Source of the DNA: Companilactobacillus baiquanensis
GTDB lineage: Bacteria > Bacillota > Bacilli > Lactobacillales > Lactobacillaceae
DNA length: 64,000 nt
Reading direction: 5' to 3'
Assembly: GCF_003946605.1 (NCBI RefSeq)
Contig: NZ_RHOQ01000001.1
Span: 124,001-188,000, forward strand
Under the pieces are notes generated by a model that did not search any database, was not told where the DNA came from, and saw only the letters and a list, made by a program, of their open reading frames with translations. Positions 8,212 through 18,066 of this stretch are shown here, piece by piece (within the stretch, counting starts at the first letter, position 1; each line of letters opens with the position of its first letter). The position numbers were made by a program, and so were the translations under genes.

Positions 8212-11200
8212 ATGCCATTAAAATCATTAGTAATAAATGGATTCAAATCTTTTGCTGATAAAACAAAGATTGATTTTACAAGTGGAATTACCGGCGTTGT
8301 CGGACCAAATGGAAGCGGGAAATCAAATATTACTGAAGCTATCCGTTGGGTTATGGGTGAGCAGTCAGCAAAAAGTTTACGTGGTGACAAGATGGCAGAT
8401 ATTATTTTTGCCGGTAGTGATACTCGTCCACAAATGAATCACGCTGAAGTTATTTTAGAATTTGATAACTCGAAAAAAGAATTGAAATCAGATCAAGTTA
8501 ATCTTTCGATCAAAAGAAAATTGTATCGAAACGGCGATACTGAATTCTCCATTAACAACAAAGATTGCCGTCTAAAAGACATCACTGAATTATTTATGGA
8601 TTCAGGAATGGGCAAGCAATCCTTTTCAATAATTTCTCAAGGAAGAGTTGAAGAAATTTTTAATAGTAAGCCAGTTCAAAGACGGGCAATTATTGAAGAA
8701 TCAGCCGGGATTGCTTTATTTAAGCAGAAAAAAATTCAAGCTGAAAATAAATTAGCTGAAACAACTGACAACTTGCATCGTGTATCAGATATTGTTTCTG
8801 AACTGTCTAAACAAGTGGAACCACTTAAAGAACAAGCCAGTATAGCTAGAGATTATCAAAATCAAAAGAGTCAATATGATGCCATTTATCAGCAACTTTT
8901 GACAATTGAGATAAAAGATACATCTGCTATTAAACGCAAAACAAATAATGAATTGCGTGAAGTGAAGTTGAGCTTACAAGAAATTGAGAAAAAAGTTAAA
9001 AGATCAACCGCTAATTTAAATGAAAACCGAACTAAAATAAGTAAACTGGCTAAAGAAATTGATTCTAAACAAAATGAATTAATGGAAAATACTCGAACTT
9101 TAGAAGTGCTTAATGGTCAAATTGCGGTTTCAGATGAACGAAATGGTTTTAATACTAGCAATCAAAATTCATTAAATGATCGTTTGGAAAAGCTTTTAGA
9201 AAATCAACAAGTTGAACAACAAAAATTAGACAATTGTCGAATTAAGCTTAGTAATTATCAAAAAAAGATCAAACTTTATCAGACTGAATTAAAAGAGATC
9301 GAACATCTTAAAGAGCAAACACCAGAAGATCTTCAAAATGAAATTAATCAATTACAGGACCAATATGTAAATACTTTGCAAGATCAAGTTTCTAATAATA
9401 ATGAACAAAAATTTAGTCAGCGTCAGTTGGATAGAATTTCACAGCTAGAAAATGAACAAACAAAGAATAGTGAAGAAATATCTGAAAAAATCACTAAATT
9501 GAATCATGAGTTAGAACTTACTAATGAATCAATCAATAAATTAGTCGAGGATAATCAAGATTTAATAAAGAAAGGTCAAGATATTTCTTCGGCAATTGAC
9601 CAAGTTACTGAACAAGGTCAAAAAGAGAATCAAGATTATTTGAAAGAACTGGAGAGCCTTCAAGAAATAAAAGCTCGTAAGACGGTTCTGGAGAATATGG
9701 AACAAGAGCATGCAGGTTTTTATGAAGGTACAAAAAATGTTTTAAACAATCAAAAAAACTTAGATGGTATTGTTGGTGCAGTCGCTGAATTAATTACAGT
9801 TCCAAAAAAGTACCAATTAGCGATTGAAACAGTTGTTAGTAATCAGCTTCAATCGATCGTGACAAAAGATGAAGCTTCTGCTAAGAAGGCAATTGGATTT
9901 TTACGTCAAAAGAATGCTGGACGTGCAACCTTTTTACCTAAAAATATTATTCAACCGAGAACAATTTATTCCACGGATTTAAATTCAGCACATAATGTGA
10001 CTGGGTTTATTGATGTAGCAAGTAATCTAGTCGAATTTGATATGAGTGTCGGGAATATTGTGCAAAATATTTTGGGTAATTTGTTGATTGCTACTGATAT
10101 TGACTCTGCTACTAAAGTTTCTGCAGCTGTAAATAGAAAATATCGAGTTGTAACTTTAGATGGAAACGTTGTTAATGCCGGTGGATCTTTGACAGGTGGA
10201 CAAAAAAGACGTGTTAATTCGAGTCTTCTAAGTAGAAAAGAAGACTTGAAAGAATTAGTCGCTAGCTTGTCCAAAAAAGAAGTAACTTTAGATCAAAGAC
10301 AAAAAACAGTGTCTGATCTTCGTAAAAAGTTAGTTAGTTTGCGTCATGAAAAAGCCAGTGTTGATGAAAAACTTTCGGCCTTTAATCAGCGTAAAGGTGA
10401 AATAAATAACACTTTATTAACTCAAGAAAATGAATTGAAACATTTAAAAAATCAGGAATCTGCTTATACATATAATCAGACGAAAACTCAAACTGAGAAA
10501 GACGAATTAACTGAAAACTTAAACCAACAAATCAGTACGGCAGATAAGTTAAAGGATAATTTGACTGAATTACAAAAAAGAATTGATGATAAAAAGAAGA
10601 CACTTAAAGATTTTGACTCAAAATTATCTTCTACTAATGAAAAAATTCAAAAATACCAGACTGATTTGGCAGTCGTAAAAAGTAATTTTGAAAATGAAAA
10701 TTCACAAGAGAACAGTTTACTAGCTGAAATCACTTCAAATGACGAACAAATTAAAGAACTGCGCATACGTTTAGATCAATTGAATAGCGAAAAAGATAAT
10801 TTAGACCTTAGTAATTCAGAAATCAAAGCCAAAATAAGTGACTTAAATGTAAAAATTGATCAAATCAAACAGGAATTGAAGTCACTGCAAGAAAATCGTT
10901 CCGATGAAGAAATCAAAGCAAAAGAATTAAATGAGTTAGCTCAACGAAACTTTGATTTACAAAAGAGTGCTTCTGATCAACAAGAAAATTTGGCGATAAA
11001 AGTTACTAAGTTGACTAATGAGATCGATAGTCGTTTAGACATTTTGGATAAAGATTATCAATTGACTTATGAAGCAGCAATGGTTAATTTGAAGAAACAA
11101 GACGCAGAACCTGATGAATTAAAACGTAAGGCTGATTTATTGAAAATGGGAATAGATGAGTTAGGATCAGTTAATTTATCTGCAATTGCCGAATATGACA

Positions 11201-11766
11201 AAGTTAAGGACCGATATGAATTTTTAACACAGCAACAAGATGATTTATTAACAGCTAGAAAACAACTTCTAGACACTATGTCAGAGATGAATAATGAGGT
11301 TATGACTCGCTTTAAGAGAACTTTTGATGACGTTTCAGCCGCATTTGAAACCATCTTCCCTGAAATGTTTGCTGGGGGACGTGCTAAACTAGTTTTAACT
11401 GAACCCAATAATCTCTTGGAAACAGGAATTGAGATCATTGCTCAACCACCTGGGAAAAAATTCCAAAGATTAAGTCTTCTTTCAGGTGGAGAAAAGGCTT
11501 TAACAGCAATTACTTTGTTGTTTGCCATTATTAAGGTTCATCCTGTACCGTTTTGTATTTTAGATGAGGTAGAAGCATCACTTGATGATGCCAATGTTTA
11601 TCGTTTTGCCAATTATTTAAATAAATATGACGATAATACCGAATTTATCGTAATTACTCATCGTAAAGGTACAATGATGAATGTAAATCGACTTTATGGG
11701 GTCACGATGGAAGAATCTGGTGTCTCTAAAATGTTATCTGTCAAAGTAGAAAAACAAGGAGATTAG
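8212..11766 (+). CDS. smc: Chromosome partition protein Smc
   Basis: An 1184-residue condensin ATPase that compacts and separates chromosomes with ScpA and ScpB (not in this window). The N-terminal head contains Walker A GPNGSGKSNITEAIRW near residue 32; long coiled coils flank a hinge domain around residues 510-670 (DGIVGAVAELI to NAGGSLTGG); the C-terminal head has the ABC signature LLSGGEKALTA and Walker B FCILDEVEASLDD. Full length and intact. It starts 13 bases after rnc and ends 3 bases before ftsY, so the three genes are co-transcribed. Confidence 0.97.
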   Translation: MPLKSLVINGFKSFADKTKIDFTSGITGVVGPNGSGKSNITEAIRWVMGEQSAKSLRGDKMADIIFAGSDTRPQMNHAEVILEFDNSKKELKSDQVNLSIKRKLYRNGDTEFSINNKDCRLKDITELFMDSGMGKQSFSIISQGRVEEIFNSKPVQRRAIIEESAGIALFKQKKIQAENKLAETTDNLHRVSDIVSELSKQVEPLKEQASIARDYQNQKSQYDAIYQQLLTIEIKDTSAIKRKTNNELREVKLSLQEIEKKVKRSTANLNENRTKISKLAKEIDSKQNELMENTRTLEVLNGQIAVSDERNGFNTSNQNSLNDRLEKLLENQQVEQQKLDNCRIKLSNYQKKIKLYQTELKEIEHLKEQTPEDLQNEINQLQDQYVNTLQDQVSNNNEQKFSQRQLDRISQLENEQTKNSEEISEKITKLNHELELTNESINKLVEDNQDLIKKGQDISSAIDQVTEQGQKENQDYLKELESLQEIKARKTVLENMEQEHAGFYEGTKNVLNNQKNLDGIVGAVAELITVPKKYQLAIETVVSNQLQSIVTKDEASAKKAIGFLRQKNAGRATFLPKNIIQPRTIYSTDLNSAHNVTGFIDVASNLVEFDMSVGNIVQNILGNLLIATDIDSATKVSAAVNRKYRVVTLDGNVVNAGGSLTGGQKRRVNSSLLSRKEDLKELVASLSKKEVTLDQRQKTVSDLRKKLVSLRHEKASVDEKLSAFNQRKGEINNTLLTQENELKHLKNQESAYTYNQTKTQTEKDELTENLNQQISTADKLKDNLTELQKRIDDKKKTLKDFDSKLSSTNEKIQKYQTDLAVVKSNFENENSQENSLLAEITSNDEQIKELRIRLDQLNSEKDNLDLSNSEIKAKISDLNVKIDQIKQELKSLQENRSDEEIKAKELNELAQRNFDLQKSASDQQENLAIKVTKLTNEIDSRLDILDKDYQLTYEAAMVNLKKQDAEPDELKRKADLLKMGIDELGSVNLSAIAEYDKVKDRYEFLTQQQDDLLTARKQLLDTMSEMNNEVMTRFKRTFDDVSAAFETIFPEMFAGGRAKLVLTEPNNLLETGIEIIAQPPGKKFQRLSLLSGGEKALTAITLLFAIIKVHPVPFCILDEVEASLDDANVYRFANYLNKYDDNTEFIVITHRKGTMMNVNRLYGVTMEESGVSKMLSVKVEKQGD

Positions 11767-11769
11767 TAT

Positions 11770-13107
11770 ATGGGACTTTTTGATCGAATTAAAAAAGCCT
11801 TCACAGGCAAAGATGATGAACCAAAAGAAAATGAAAAAGTTGAAGAGACAAAAGAGGAATCTGCTGAATCTGATATCAAAGATACTTCTGTCAATGAAAA
11901 TCAGGACCAAACAGATTCTTTAGAATCTCATGAAGATGAGAAACAGGATGCTACTGATTTAGAAAAAGAAAAAGCCGAACCAAAAGAAGCCGTCGAAAAA
12001 GAAGTTACTGAAAAAGAAGCTACTAATGAGGAAGCCGAAGAAGAAGTTGTTGAAGAAAAAGAACCAGAACCTGCTGAAAAGCCTGAAACAACAGATGAAG
12101 AACCTGATGTACAGCCAGAACAACCAGAAGAAGCTGATTCTGAAGAAGAACCAAAAAAAGACGATGTCAAAGAATACGATGAAGGTTTAAAAAAGAGCCG
12201 TAATTCGTTTAGTGCACGTTTTAACCGCTTCTTGGCTAATTTCAGAAGTGTTGATGAGGAATTCTTTGATGATCTAGAAGAATTACTTATTGAATCAGAT
12301 GTTGGATATGAAACAGCCATGCGTTTATCAGACGAATTGCGTGAAGAAGTTAAGCTAGAAAACGTTAAAAAGCGTTCTGATGTTTCTGATGTCATCGTTA
12401 AAAAATTAGTAGATATGTACGATGAAGAAGGAAAAGAAGAAGACAATAGCCTAAAATTTAGTAAAGATAAAACACCAACTGTTTTCTTATTCGTAGGTGT
12501 TAACGGAGCTGGTAAAACAACGACTATTGGGAAATTAGCTCATCGTTATCAACAAGAAGGTAAAAAGGTTCTTTTAGCTGCCGGAGATACATTTAGAGCT
12601 GGTGCAATTGAGCAACTACAAGTTTGGGGTAAGAGAGTTAATGTTCCAGTTCAAGCAAGTAAAGCTCAGACTGATCCAGCTTCAGTAGTTTTTGATGCAG
12701 TTCATCGCGCTGTTGCTGAAGATTTTGATATTTTGTTGGTCGATACTGCCGGCCGTCTTCAAAATAAAGAAGGCTTAATGCGTGAACTAGAAAAGATCAA
12801 ACGTGTTATAACTCGTGAGCTTCCAGAGGCACCACAAGAAGTTTTACTAGTTCTTGATGGATCTACTGGTCAAAATGCGTTGAGTCAAGCCAAACAATTT
12901 AATGAAACCACTGATGTTTCCGGGATAGTTTTAACTAAGATCGATGGAAGTTCACAAGGTGGGATTGTTTTGGCAATTAGAAATGAACTCCACATACCAG
13001 TTAAATTAGTTGGTTTAGGTGAACAAATGGATGATTTACGTGATTTTGATCCTGAGAAATTTATCTATGGTTTATTTAAAGAGTTAATTGTCGGTTCTGG
13101 TGAATAA
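11770..13107 (+). CDS. ftsY: Signal recognition particle receptor FtsY
   Basis: A 445-residue SRP receptor GTPase that docks ribosome-nascent chain-SRP complexes at the membrane. Residues about 15-140 form a very acidic Glu/Pro/Asp-rich A domain, followed by the N domain (FNRFLANFRSVDEEFFDDLEELL) and the G domain: G1 GVNGAGKTTTIGKLA near residue 243, AGDTFRAGA, LVDTAGR and LTKIDG. The acidic domain is long and low-complexity, as often seen in lactobacilli. The ylxM start lies one base after its stop. Confidence 0.96.
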   Translation: MGLFDRIKKAFTGKDDEPKENEKVEETKEESAESDIKDTSVNENQDQTDSLESHEDEKQDATDLEKEKAEPKEAVEKEVTEKEATNEEAEEEVVEEKEPEPAEKPETTDEEPDVQPEQPEEADSEEEPKKDDVKEYDEGLKKSRNSFSARFNRFLANFRSVDEEFFDDLEELLIESDVGYETAMRLSDELREEVKLENVKKRSDVSDVIVKKLVDMYDEEGKEEDNSLKFSKDKTPTVFLFVGVNGAGKTTTIGKLAHRYQQEGKKVLLAAGDTFRAGAIEQLQVWGKRVNVPVQASKAQTDPASVVFDAVHRAVAEDFDILLVDTAGRLQNKEGLMRELEKIKRVITRELPEAPQEVLLVLDGSTGQNALSQAKQFNETTDVSGIVLTKIDGSSQGGIVLAIRNELHIPVKLVGLGEQMDDLRDFDPEKFIYGLFKELIVGSGE

Positions 13108-13108
13108 T

Positions 13109-13450
13109 ATGGAAATTGATGAAACAACAAAAGTAAATTTGTTGTATAATTTTTATCATTCTTTGTTGACGAAAAAACAGAGTGAATATTTAAATTTGTA
13201 TTATGTTGAGGATTTATCCCTTGGCGAGATATCAGAACAATTAAAAGTGTCAAGACAGGCAGTTTTAGACAACTTGCATCGTTCAGTCAGTTTGTTAGAA
13301 TCATTTGAGAAAGAGCTTGATTTAATTAAAAAAACTCAAGAAATCGACGATATTTCAAATAAACTAGAAAAAATTGTTTCCAGCAGATATCCAGAGGATA
13401 ACGAATTAAGTGAATTAGTAAATCGTATTTCAAAAATAAATGAGATGTAG
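13109..13450 (+). CDS. ylxM: YlxM-family DNA-binding protein, SRP-operon partner
   Basis: A 113-residue protein of the YlxM/UPF0122 family, with a sigma-70 region-4-like helix-turn-helix: LTKKQSEYLNLYYVEDLSLGEIS then VSRQAVLDNLHRS. In streptococci the equivalent protein is reported to bind SRP components. The gene sits between ftsY and ffh, its usual place, nine bases before ffh. I take the ATG at 13109; upstream in-frame TTG and GTG codons lie inside ftsY. The ribosome binding site (GGTGAATA) is poor, so translation probably depends on coupling to ftsY. Confidence 0.9.
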   Translation: MEIDETTKVNLLYNFYHSLLTKKQSEYLNLYYVEDLSLGEISEQLKVSRQAVLDNLHRSVSLLESFEKELDLIKKTQEIDDISNKLEKIVSSRYPEDNELSELVNRISKINEM

Positions 13451-13459
13451 GAGTAAGAT

Positions 13460-14896
13460 ATGGCTTTTGAAGGATTAAGTGAACGACTTCAAAAAGTTTT
13501 TTCTACACTAAGAGGTAAGGGAAAACTTTCAGAAGACGATGTTCGTAAAGTAATGCGAGAAGTTAGAATGGCTTTACTTGAAGCTGATGTTAACTTTGAC
13601 GTCGTTAAAGGTTTTGTTAAACAAGTTAGAGAGCGTGCTTTAGGCGCTGAAGTAATGGATAGTTTGAGTCCATCACAACAAGTTATTAAGATCGTTGATG
13701 ATGAATTAACTAAATTAATGGGTGAAGAGGCTGTTCCATTAAATAAGGCTCCTCACATTCCGACGATTATTATGATGGTCGGTCTTCAAGGTGCTGGTAA
13801 AACTACAACAGCCGGTAAGTTAGCAAAATATTTAATTAACAATGATAAAGCTAGACCAATGTTTATTGCAGGAGACGTTTACCGTCCGGCTGCTATTGAA
13901 CAGTTAAAGACAGTTGCACAACAAGTTGGTGCCCCAGTATATGAAGAAGGTACTGATAAAGACCCGGTTGAAATTGTTAAAAATGGTTTAGCACAGGCGG
14001 CTGAAAATAAAAATGATTATGTAATTATTGATACTGCCGGACGATTAGAAATTGACGATAAATTGATGGATGAGTTAGCTAGAATAAAAGAGCTAGCACA
14101 TCCGAATGAAATTTTGTTTGTTGCCGATTCTATGACTGGTCAAGTTGCAGCTAAAGTCGCACATGGATTTGATGAACAGTTAGATATTACTGGTGTTGTT
14201 TTAACTAAGTTAGATGGTGATACCCGTGGTGGTGCTGCATTATCTATTCGTTCAGTAACTGGTAAACCAATCAAGTTCATTGGACAAGGTGAAAAACTTG
14301 ATCAATTAGACGTTTTCCATCCTGATCGTATGGCCAACCGTATCCTTGGTATGGGTGATATGCTGACTTTGATCGAGAAGGCTCAAACTGATTATGACGA
14401 AAAGCAAGCCAAAGATATGGCCGAAAAGATTCGTGAAAATAGTTTTGACTTCAACGATTTCATTGATCAAATGGATCAGATCCAAAAAATGGGACCAATG
14501 GACGAATTGATGAAAATGATTCCAGGGATGGCTAATAATCCTGCCATGGCTAATGTCAATATTGGTGAAAAAGATATTGACCATTTAAAGGCAATCGTTT
14601 ACTCAATGACTCCTAAAGAGCGTGAAGATCCAGATCTATTGAATCCATCAAGACGCCGCCGAATTGCTGGAGGCTCTGGTCAAAGTGTTCAAGAAGTTAA
14701 CCGAATGATCAAACAATTCAAACAGTCACGTGACATGATGAAGCAGATGAGTAAAGGTAACATGTCTGGTATGGAACAAATGATGGGTGGCGGAATGTCC
14801 GGTAAATTGGGCAAGATGGCTATGCACTCAATGGTTAAGAAACAAAAGAAACGTAAAAAGAAGCGTTTAAAGAAAATCAAACGTTTTAAATCATAA
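13460..14896 (+). CDS. ffh: Signal recognition particle protein Ffh
   Basis: A 478-residue SRP54 GTPase that binds signal sequences through 4.5S RNA and delivers nascent membrane proteins to FtsY. The order is N domain, G domain (G1 GLQGAGKTTTAGKLA, GDVYRPAAI, DTAGRLEID, LTKLDGDTRGG, FIGQGEK), and a Met-rich M domain from about residue 330 with SRRRRIAGGSG. The last 25 residues are strongly basic (Lys/Arg-rich). Full length. It ends in a strong terminator, closing the rnc-to-ffh group. Confidence 0.97.
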   Translation: MAFEGLSERLQKVFSTLRGKGKLSEDDVRKVMREVRMALLEADVNFDVVKGFVKQVRERALGAEVMDSLSPSQQVIKIVDDELTKLMGEEAVPLNKAPHIPTIIMMVGLQGAGKTTTAGKLAKYLINNDKARPMFIAGDVYRPAAIEQLKTVAQQVGAPVYEEGTDKDPVEIVKNGLAQAAENKNDYVIIDTAGRLEIDDKLMDELARIKELAHPNEILFVADSMTGQVAAKVAHGFDEQLDITGVVLTKLDGDTRGGAALSIRSVTGKPIKFIGQGEKLDQLDVFHPDRMANRILGMGDMLTLIEKAQTDYDEKQAKDMAEKIRENSFDFNDFIDQMDQIQKMGPMDELMKMIPGMANNPAMANVNIGEKDIDHLKAIVYSMTPKEREDPDLLNPSRRRRIAGGSGQSVQEVNRMIKQFKQSRDMMKQMSKGNMSGMEQMMGGGMSGKLGKMAMHSMVKKQKKRKKKRLKKIKRFKS

Positions 14897-14898
14897 AA

Positions 14899-14940
14899 AA
14901 AGAGGTGTAAAGAAAAAAACTTTACACCTCTTTAGTTTTT
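14899..14940 (+). terminator. Rho-independent terminator after ffh
   Basis: AAAGAGGTGTAAAG (14899-14912) pairs perfectly with CTTTACACCTCTTT (14920-14933) across an A-rich loop, followed by AGTTTTTG. A TATACT at 14944-14949 just downstream could be the -10 of the rpsP promoter. Confidence 0.9.
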
Positions 14941-14982
14941 GTGTATACTAACAAAGTTAAGTATTTAGGAGGAAACAAAAAT

Positions 14983-15255
14983 ATGTCAGTTAAGATCAGA
15001 ATGAAACGTATGGGTAGTAAGTTAAGACCATTTTACAGAATCGTTGTTGCTGATTCACGTGCACCACGTGATGGTCGCTTCATCGAACAAGTTGGTTATT
15101 ACAACCCAATCACTCAACCAGAAGAAATCAAGTTGGATGATGACAAGATTATGGATTGGTTACAAAAAGGTGCACAACCTTCAGATACAGTTCGTAACTT
15201 GCTTAAGACACATGGTATTATGCAAAAGTATCATGAAAGCAAATATTCAAAATAA
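14983..15255 (+). CDS. rpsP: 30S ribosomal protein S16
   Basis: A 90-residue ribosomal protein. The N-terminal [32 protein letters not shown] stretch (its first 20 residues already suffice) and YYNP are diagnostic for S16. The ATG at 14983 has a strong AGGAGG 8 bases upstream. In Bacillus and many lactobacilli a KH-domain gene (khpA) follows rpsP; here rimM follows instead after an attenuator-like hairpin. Confidence 0.97.
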   Translation: MSVKIRMKRMGSKLRPFYRIVVADSRAPRDGRFIEQVGYYNPITQPEEIKLDDDKIMDWLQKGAQPSDTVRNLLKTHGIMQKYHESKYSK

Positions 15256-15267
15256 TGAATAATAATG

Positions 15268-15310
15268 GGATCAGATAAAACTTTGTTTTGTCATGGTCCT
15301 ATTTATTTAT
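15268..15310 (+). terminator. Attenuator-like hairpin between rpsP and rimM
   Basis: GGATCA plus GATAAAAC pairs with GTTTTGTC plus TGGTCC, with G-T pairs and one bulged A, followed by TATTTATTTA. It may lower rimM-trmD expression relative to the ribosomal protein gene. Confidence 0.5.
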
Positions 15311-15322
15311 GCGGAGGAATTT

Positions 15323-15838
15323 ATGGCTGATAATTTATATCGGGTCGGAACGATCGTAAATACACATGGTATCAAGGGTGAATTACGGATCATTCCCATT
15401 ACAGATTTTCCTGAAGAACGATTTAAAAAAGGTGCTAAACTTTTTTTGAAGAAAGCCAATAATTCAAAAGAATTTATTGTTGAATCATCAAGAAAACATA
15501 AGAACTTTATTTTGATTAAATTTAAAGGTTACGACAATATTAATGATGTTGAACAATTCGTTAAATCCGAGTTGTTTTCAAATAATGATGTTAAACCAAA
15601 ACTAAACGATGGTGAATTCTTTTACAGTCAAATTATTGGATTAAAAGTAATTGACGATAAGCTTGGTGAAATTGGTAAAATAAAAGAAATTATGGAATTA
15701 GGTCCAAATGATGTTTGGGTCGTTAAAAGTTCTAAATACGATGAAGTTTTAATTCCTTATATTGATGACGTTGTAAAAAAAGTAGATCTCGAAAATGGAG
15801 TTATTAAAGTCGAGATCCCGGATGGATTGATAGACTAA
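15323..15838 (+). CDS. rimM: Ribosome maturation factor RimM
   Basis: A 171-residue 16S rRNA processing factor that binds S19 in the 30S head. The N-terminal beta-barrel domain begins [18 protein letters not shown], and the C-terminal PRC-barrel domain includes [32 protein letters not shown] and [13 protein letters not shown], both typical. The ATG at 15323 follows GGAGG. Its stop overlaps the trmD start by one base (TAATG), the usual coupling of this pair. Confidence 0.95.
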   Translation: MADNLYRVGTIVNTHGIKGELRIIPITDFPEERFKKGAKLFLKKANNSKEFIVESSRKHKNFILIKFKGYDNINDVEQFVKSELFSNNDVKPKLNDGEFFYSQIIGLKVIDDKLGEIGKIKEIMELGPNDVWVVKSSKYDEVLIPYIDDVVKKVDLENGVIKVEIPDGLID

Positions 15839-16584
15839 TGGATATAACAGTATTAAGTATTTTCCCAAAAATGTTTCAAGCATTAAATGAGTCCTTAATT
15901 GGTAAAGCACAAGAAAAGGGCTTAGTAAATTTAGATATAGTCGATTTTAGAGATTTTACGACAGATAAGCAAAACCATGTCGATGATGCTCCATATGGTG
16001 GGGGAGCAGGGATGCTATTGCAAGCTCAACCCATCTATGATGCTATGGATCACGTGAACAAAGAAAAACCGGGTAAAAAACGAGTTATTTTACTTGATCC
16101 AGCTGGAAAAACTTTTAATACCAGTGTTGCTAGAGATTTTGCTAAAGAAGAACAATTAGTATTTATTTGCGGTCACTATGAAGGTTTTGATGAAAGAATA
16201 AAGAATCTTGTTACTGATGAAGTCTCGATCGGCGATTATATTTTAACTGGTGGCGAGTTGCCAACTATGAATATGATTGATGCCACATTGAGATTTGTTC
16301 CAGGTGTTTTAGGAAATTCTTATTCTGCCGAAGATGAATCATTTTCAAATGGACTTCTAGAATATCCGCAATACTCTCGCCCAGCAGACTTTAGAGGTAT
16401 GAAAGTACCTGAAGTTCTTACAAGTGGGAATCATGAAAAGATTCGCATTTGGCGCTTAAAGGAAGCCTTGAAAAAGACTTTAGAGAGACGTCCAGATCTT
16501 CTTAAAACTACTGAATTGACAGACGAAGAGGAAAAACTGCTTCGTGAAATTCGTTCTGAAAATCAGTTTACAAATGATATTTAA
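15838..16584 (+). CDS. trmD: tRNA (guanine-N1)-methyltransferase TrmD
   Basis: A 248-residue SPOUT-fold dimeric methyltransferase that makes m1G37 in tRNAs, preventing frameshifting. Visible motifs include [28 protein letters not shown], and the trefoil-knot segment [12 protein letters not shown], followed by [12 protein letters not shown]. Full length. It overlaps rimM by one base; rplS follows after 97 bases that may hold its own leader. Confidence 0.97.
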   Translation: MDITVLSIFPKMFQALNESLIGKAQEKGLVNLDIVDFRDFTTDKQNHVDDAPYGGGAGMLLQAQPIYDAMDHVNKEKPGKKRVILLDPAGKTFNTSVARDFAKEEQLVFICGHYEGFDERIKNLVTDEVSIGDYILTGGELPTMNMIDATLRFVPGVLGNSYSAEDESFSNGLLEYPQYSRPADFRGMKVPEVLTSGNHEKIRIWRLKEALKKTLERRPDLLKTTELTDEEEKLLREIRSENQFTNDI

Positions 16585-16594
16585 TATTGTAATA

Positions 16595-16681
16595 TTGTAA
16601 GAGTGTTTTAACACATATTAACGATATTCCGCTGTGTATTAATTAAGATATATAAGAGTGTCGAATTAGGAGAAATTATTT
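16595..16681 (+). promoter_or_regulatory. Candidate rplS leader with mutually exclusive pairings
   Basis: GTGTT-TT-AACAC at 16603-16614 forms a small hairpin, while ACACA (16611-16615) can instead pair with TGTGT at 16633-16637. Ribosomal protein L19 leaders are known in low-GC Gram-positives, and such switching could serve autoregulation. I read this from complementarity only. Confidence 0.3.
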
Positions 16682-17035
16682 ATGAAACCATTAATTCAAG
16701 ATATTACTAAGGAACAATTACGTTCTGACATTCCTGACTTCCGTCCTGGTGACACTGTTCGTGTCCATGCCAAGGTTGTTGAAGGTTCACGTGAACGTAT
16801 CCAGTTGTTTGAAGGCGTTGTAATTAAGAGACGTGGAACTGGTGTTAGTGCTACATATACTGTTCGTAAGATGAGTAGCGGTGTTGGTGTTGAAAGAACT
16901 TTCCCACTAAACACACCACGTGTTGAAAAAATTGATGTTGTAAGACATGGTCTTGTTCGTCGTAGCAAACTTTACTATCTACGTGATCGTAAAGGTAAGG
17001 CTGCACGTATTAAAGAACGTCGTCTTGAAAAATAG
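16682..17035 (+). CDS. rplS: 50S ribosomal protein L19
   Basis: A 117-residue large-subunit protein at the 30S-50S interface. The pattern [20 protein letters not shown] followed by [25 protein letters not shown] and [20 protein letters not shown] is diagnostic. Ribosome binding site AGGAGA precedes the ATG. It closes the rpsP-rimM-trmD-rplS cluster and is followed by a terminator. Confidence 0.97.
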   Translation: MKPLIQDITKEQLRSDIPDFRPGDTVRVHAKVVEGSRERIQLFEGVVIKRRGTGVSATYTVRKMSSGVGVERTFPLNTPRVEKIDVVRHGLVRRSKLYYLRDRKGKAARIKERRLEK

Positions 17036-17045
17036 ATATTTAATT

Positions 17046-17072
17046 GAAGACATTTCGGTGTCTTCTTTTTTT
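17046..17072 (+). terminator. Rho-independent terminator after rplS
   Basis: GAAGACA pairs with TGTCTTC around TTTCGG, followed by seven Ts. It lies just beyond the 3' end of the convergent LysR gene. Confidence 0.85.
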
Positions 17073-17081
17073 GTCCAAAAA

Positions 17082-17951
17082 TTACTTATTTCTGTAATCC
17101 AAGTAATTCAAGAATTTTTGACTGGCCAAAGATAAGGTATCTTGATCTTTCATAGCAATTACAATTTCTCGATGAAATTGTTGTGAAAGAGGTAAACTAA
17201 TTATTTTATAAGAAGTTCTTTTTAAAATAAGTTTTGGCAAAATACTGATGCCTAGACCGCTTTCCACCATTGACATCACAGCATAGTCGTCCCAAGTCGT
17301 AAATTGAGTATTTGCGACAATATTATATTTTTCAAAGAAAGATGTTATATCTGAATTTTTATTTTTATCTAATAAAATAAAATTGGAATTATTAAAATTG
17401 TCGATGTCGAAAACTGCTGAATTAATTGGATAATCTGCTGGTAAAACGGCCATTAATGGATCATCTTCTAAATAAATAGTATCAAATTCATTTAGAGTCG
17501 GATTTCTAACAAAACCTAAGTCGACCCTACCATTAACGATCCAATTTTCGATTTCATGGTAGTCGCCCAAAAGAAGTTCGAATTCAATTTTTGGATAATC
17601 TTTTTTAAATGCGTTCATAATTTTTGGTAACCAGTGTGTGGCCACACTTGAAAAAGTTCCAATTCTTATCGTTCCTGATTGTAAGCCATGTAATCCATCA
17701 ACAACTGAATTCAATTTTTGATAATCATCATTAAGGTTTTTAATATATGGATAAAGAAACTTTCCATCAGAAGTTAAAGTTAGTCCGGATTTGTTTCTCT
17801 CCAGTAAGGAGATGTTCCATTCTTTTTCTAGATCATTTATCATACGACTTATTCCTGATTGAGAGTAGTTCAATTTTTCGGCAGCCTTAGTAAAACTTCC
17901 TAAGTCAATCGTTTCGATTAAGGCAATATATTTCTGTAAATTAGTATCCAT
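17082..17951 (-). CDS. LysR-family transcriptional regulator
   Basis: A 289-residue regulator. The N-terminal winged helix-turn-helix (residues about 1-60: YIALIETIDLGSFTKAAEKLNYSQSGISRMI) is followed by a linker helix and a two-lobed effector-binding domain starting near residue 88 (GTIRIGTFSSVATHWLP). Such proteins act as tetramers whose effector is a small molecule, not deducible here. It is divergent from the ProX-like deacylase gene and an inverted repeat lies between them, so it likely controls that gene and itself. Closest in style to the CynR/GltC-like LysR branch, but I do not assign a subfamily. Confidence 0.88.
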   Translation of the reverse strand: MDTNLQKYIALIETIDLGSFTKAAEKLNYSQSGISRMINDLEKEWNISLLERNKSGLTLTSDGKFLYPYIKNLNDDYQKLNSVVDGLHGLQSGTIRIGTFSSVATHWLPKIMNAFKKDYPKIEFELLLGDYHEIENWIVNGRVDLGFVRNPTLNEFDTIYLEDDPLMAVLPADYPINSAVFDIDNFNNSNFILLDKNKNSDITSFFEKYNIVANTQFTTWDDYAVMSMVESGLGISILPKLILKRTSYKIISLPLSQQFHREIVIAMKDQDTLSLASQKFLNYLDYRNK

Positions 17952-17975
17952 TTGTTCATCCTTATATCTGATTTT

Positions 17976-18012
17976 GTAATGCTATTCATTACATATATTC
18001 GCTTTTGTAATG
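17976..18012. promoter_or_regulatory. Candidate LysR operator
   Basis: Inverted repeat GTAATG-N5-CATTAC at 17976-17992, with a further copy of the half-site TTTTGTAATG at 18003-18012. The position between the divergent LysR and ProX-like genes is typical for LysR sites. Confidence 0.5.
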
Positions 18013-18066
18013 TTAGTCTTGATGTTACGCTAATTAAGAATTGAATCAAGGAAATGAGATGAAAAT

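Noticed and set aside
11928..12446. Minus-strand open frame of 172 codons within ftsY
   Set aside because: A Ser-rich shadow caused by the GAA/GAAG codons of the acidic FtsY domain read in reverse; no start signal.
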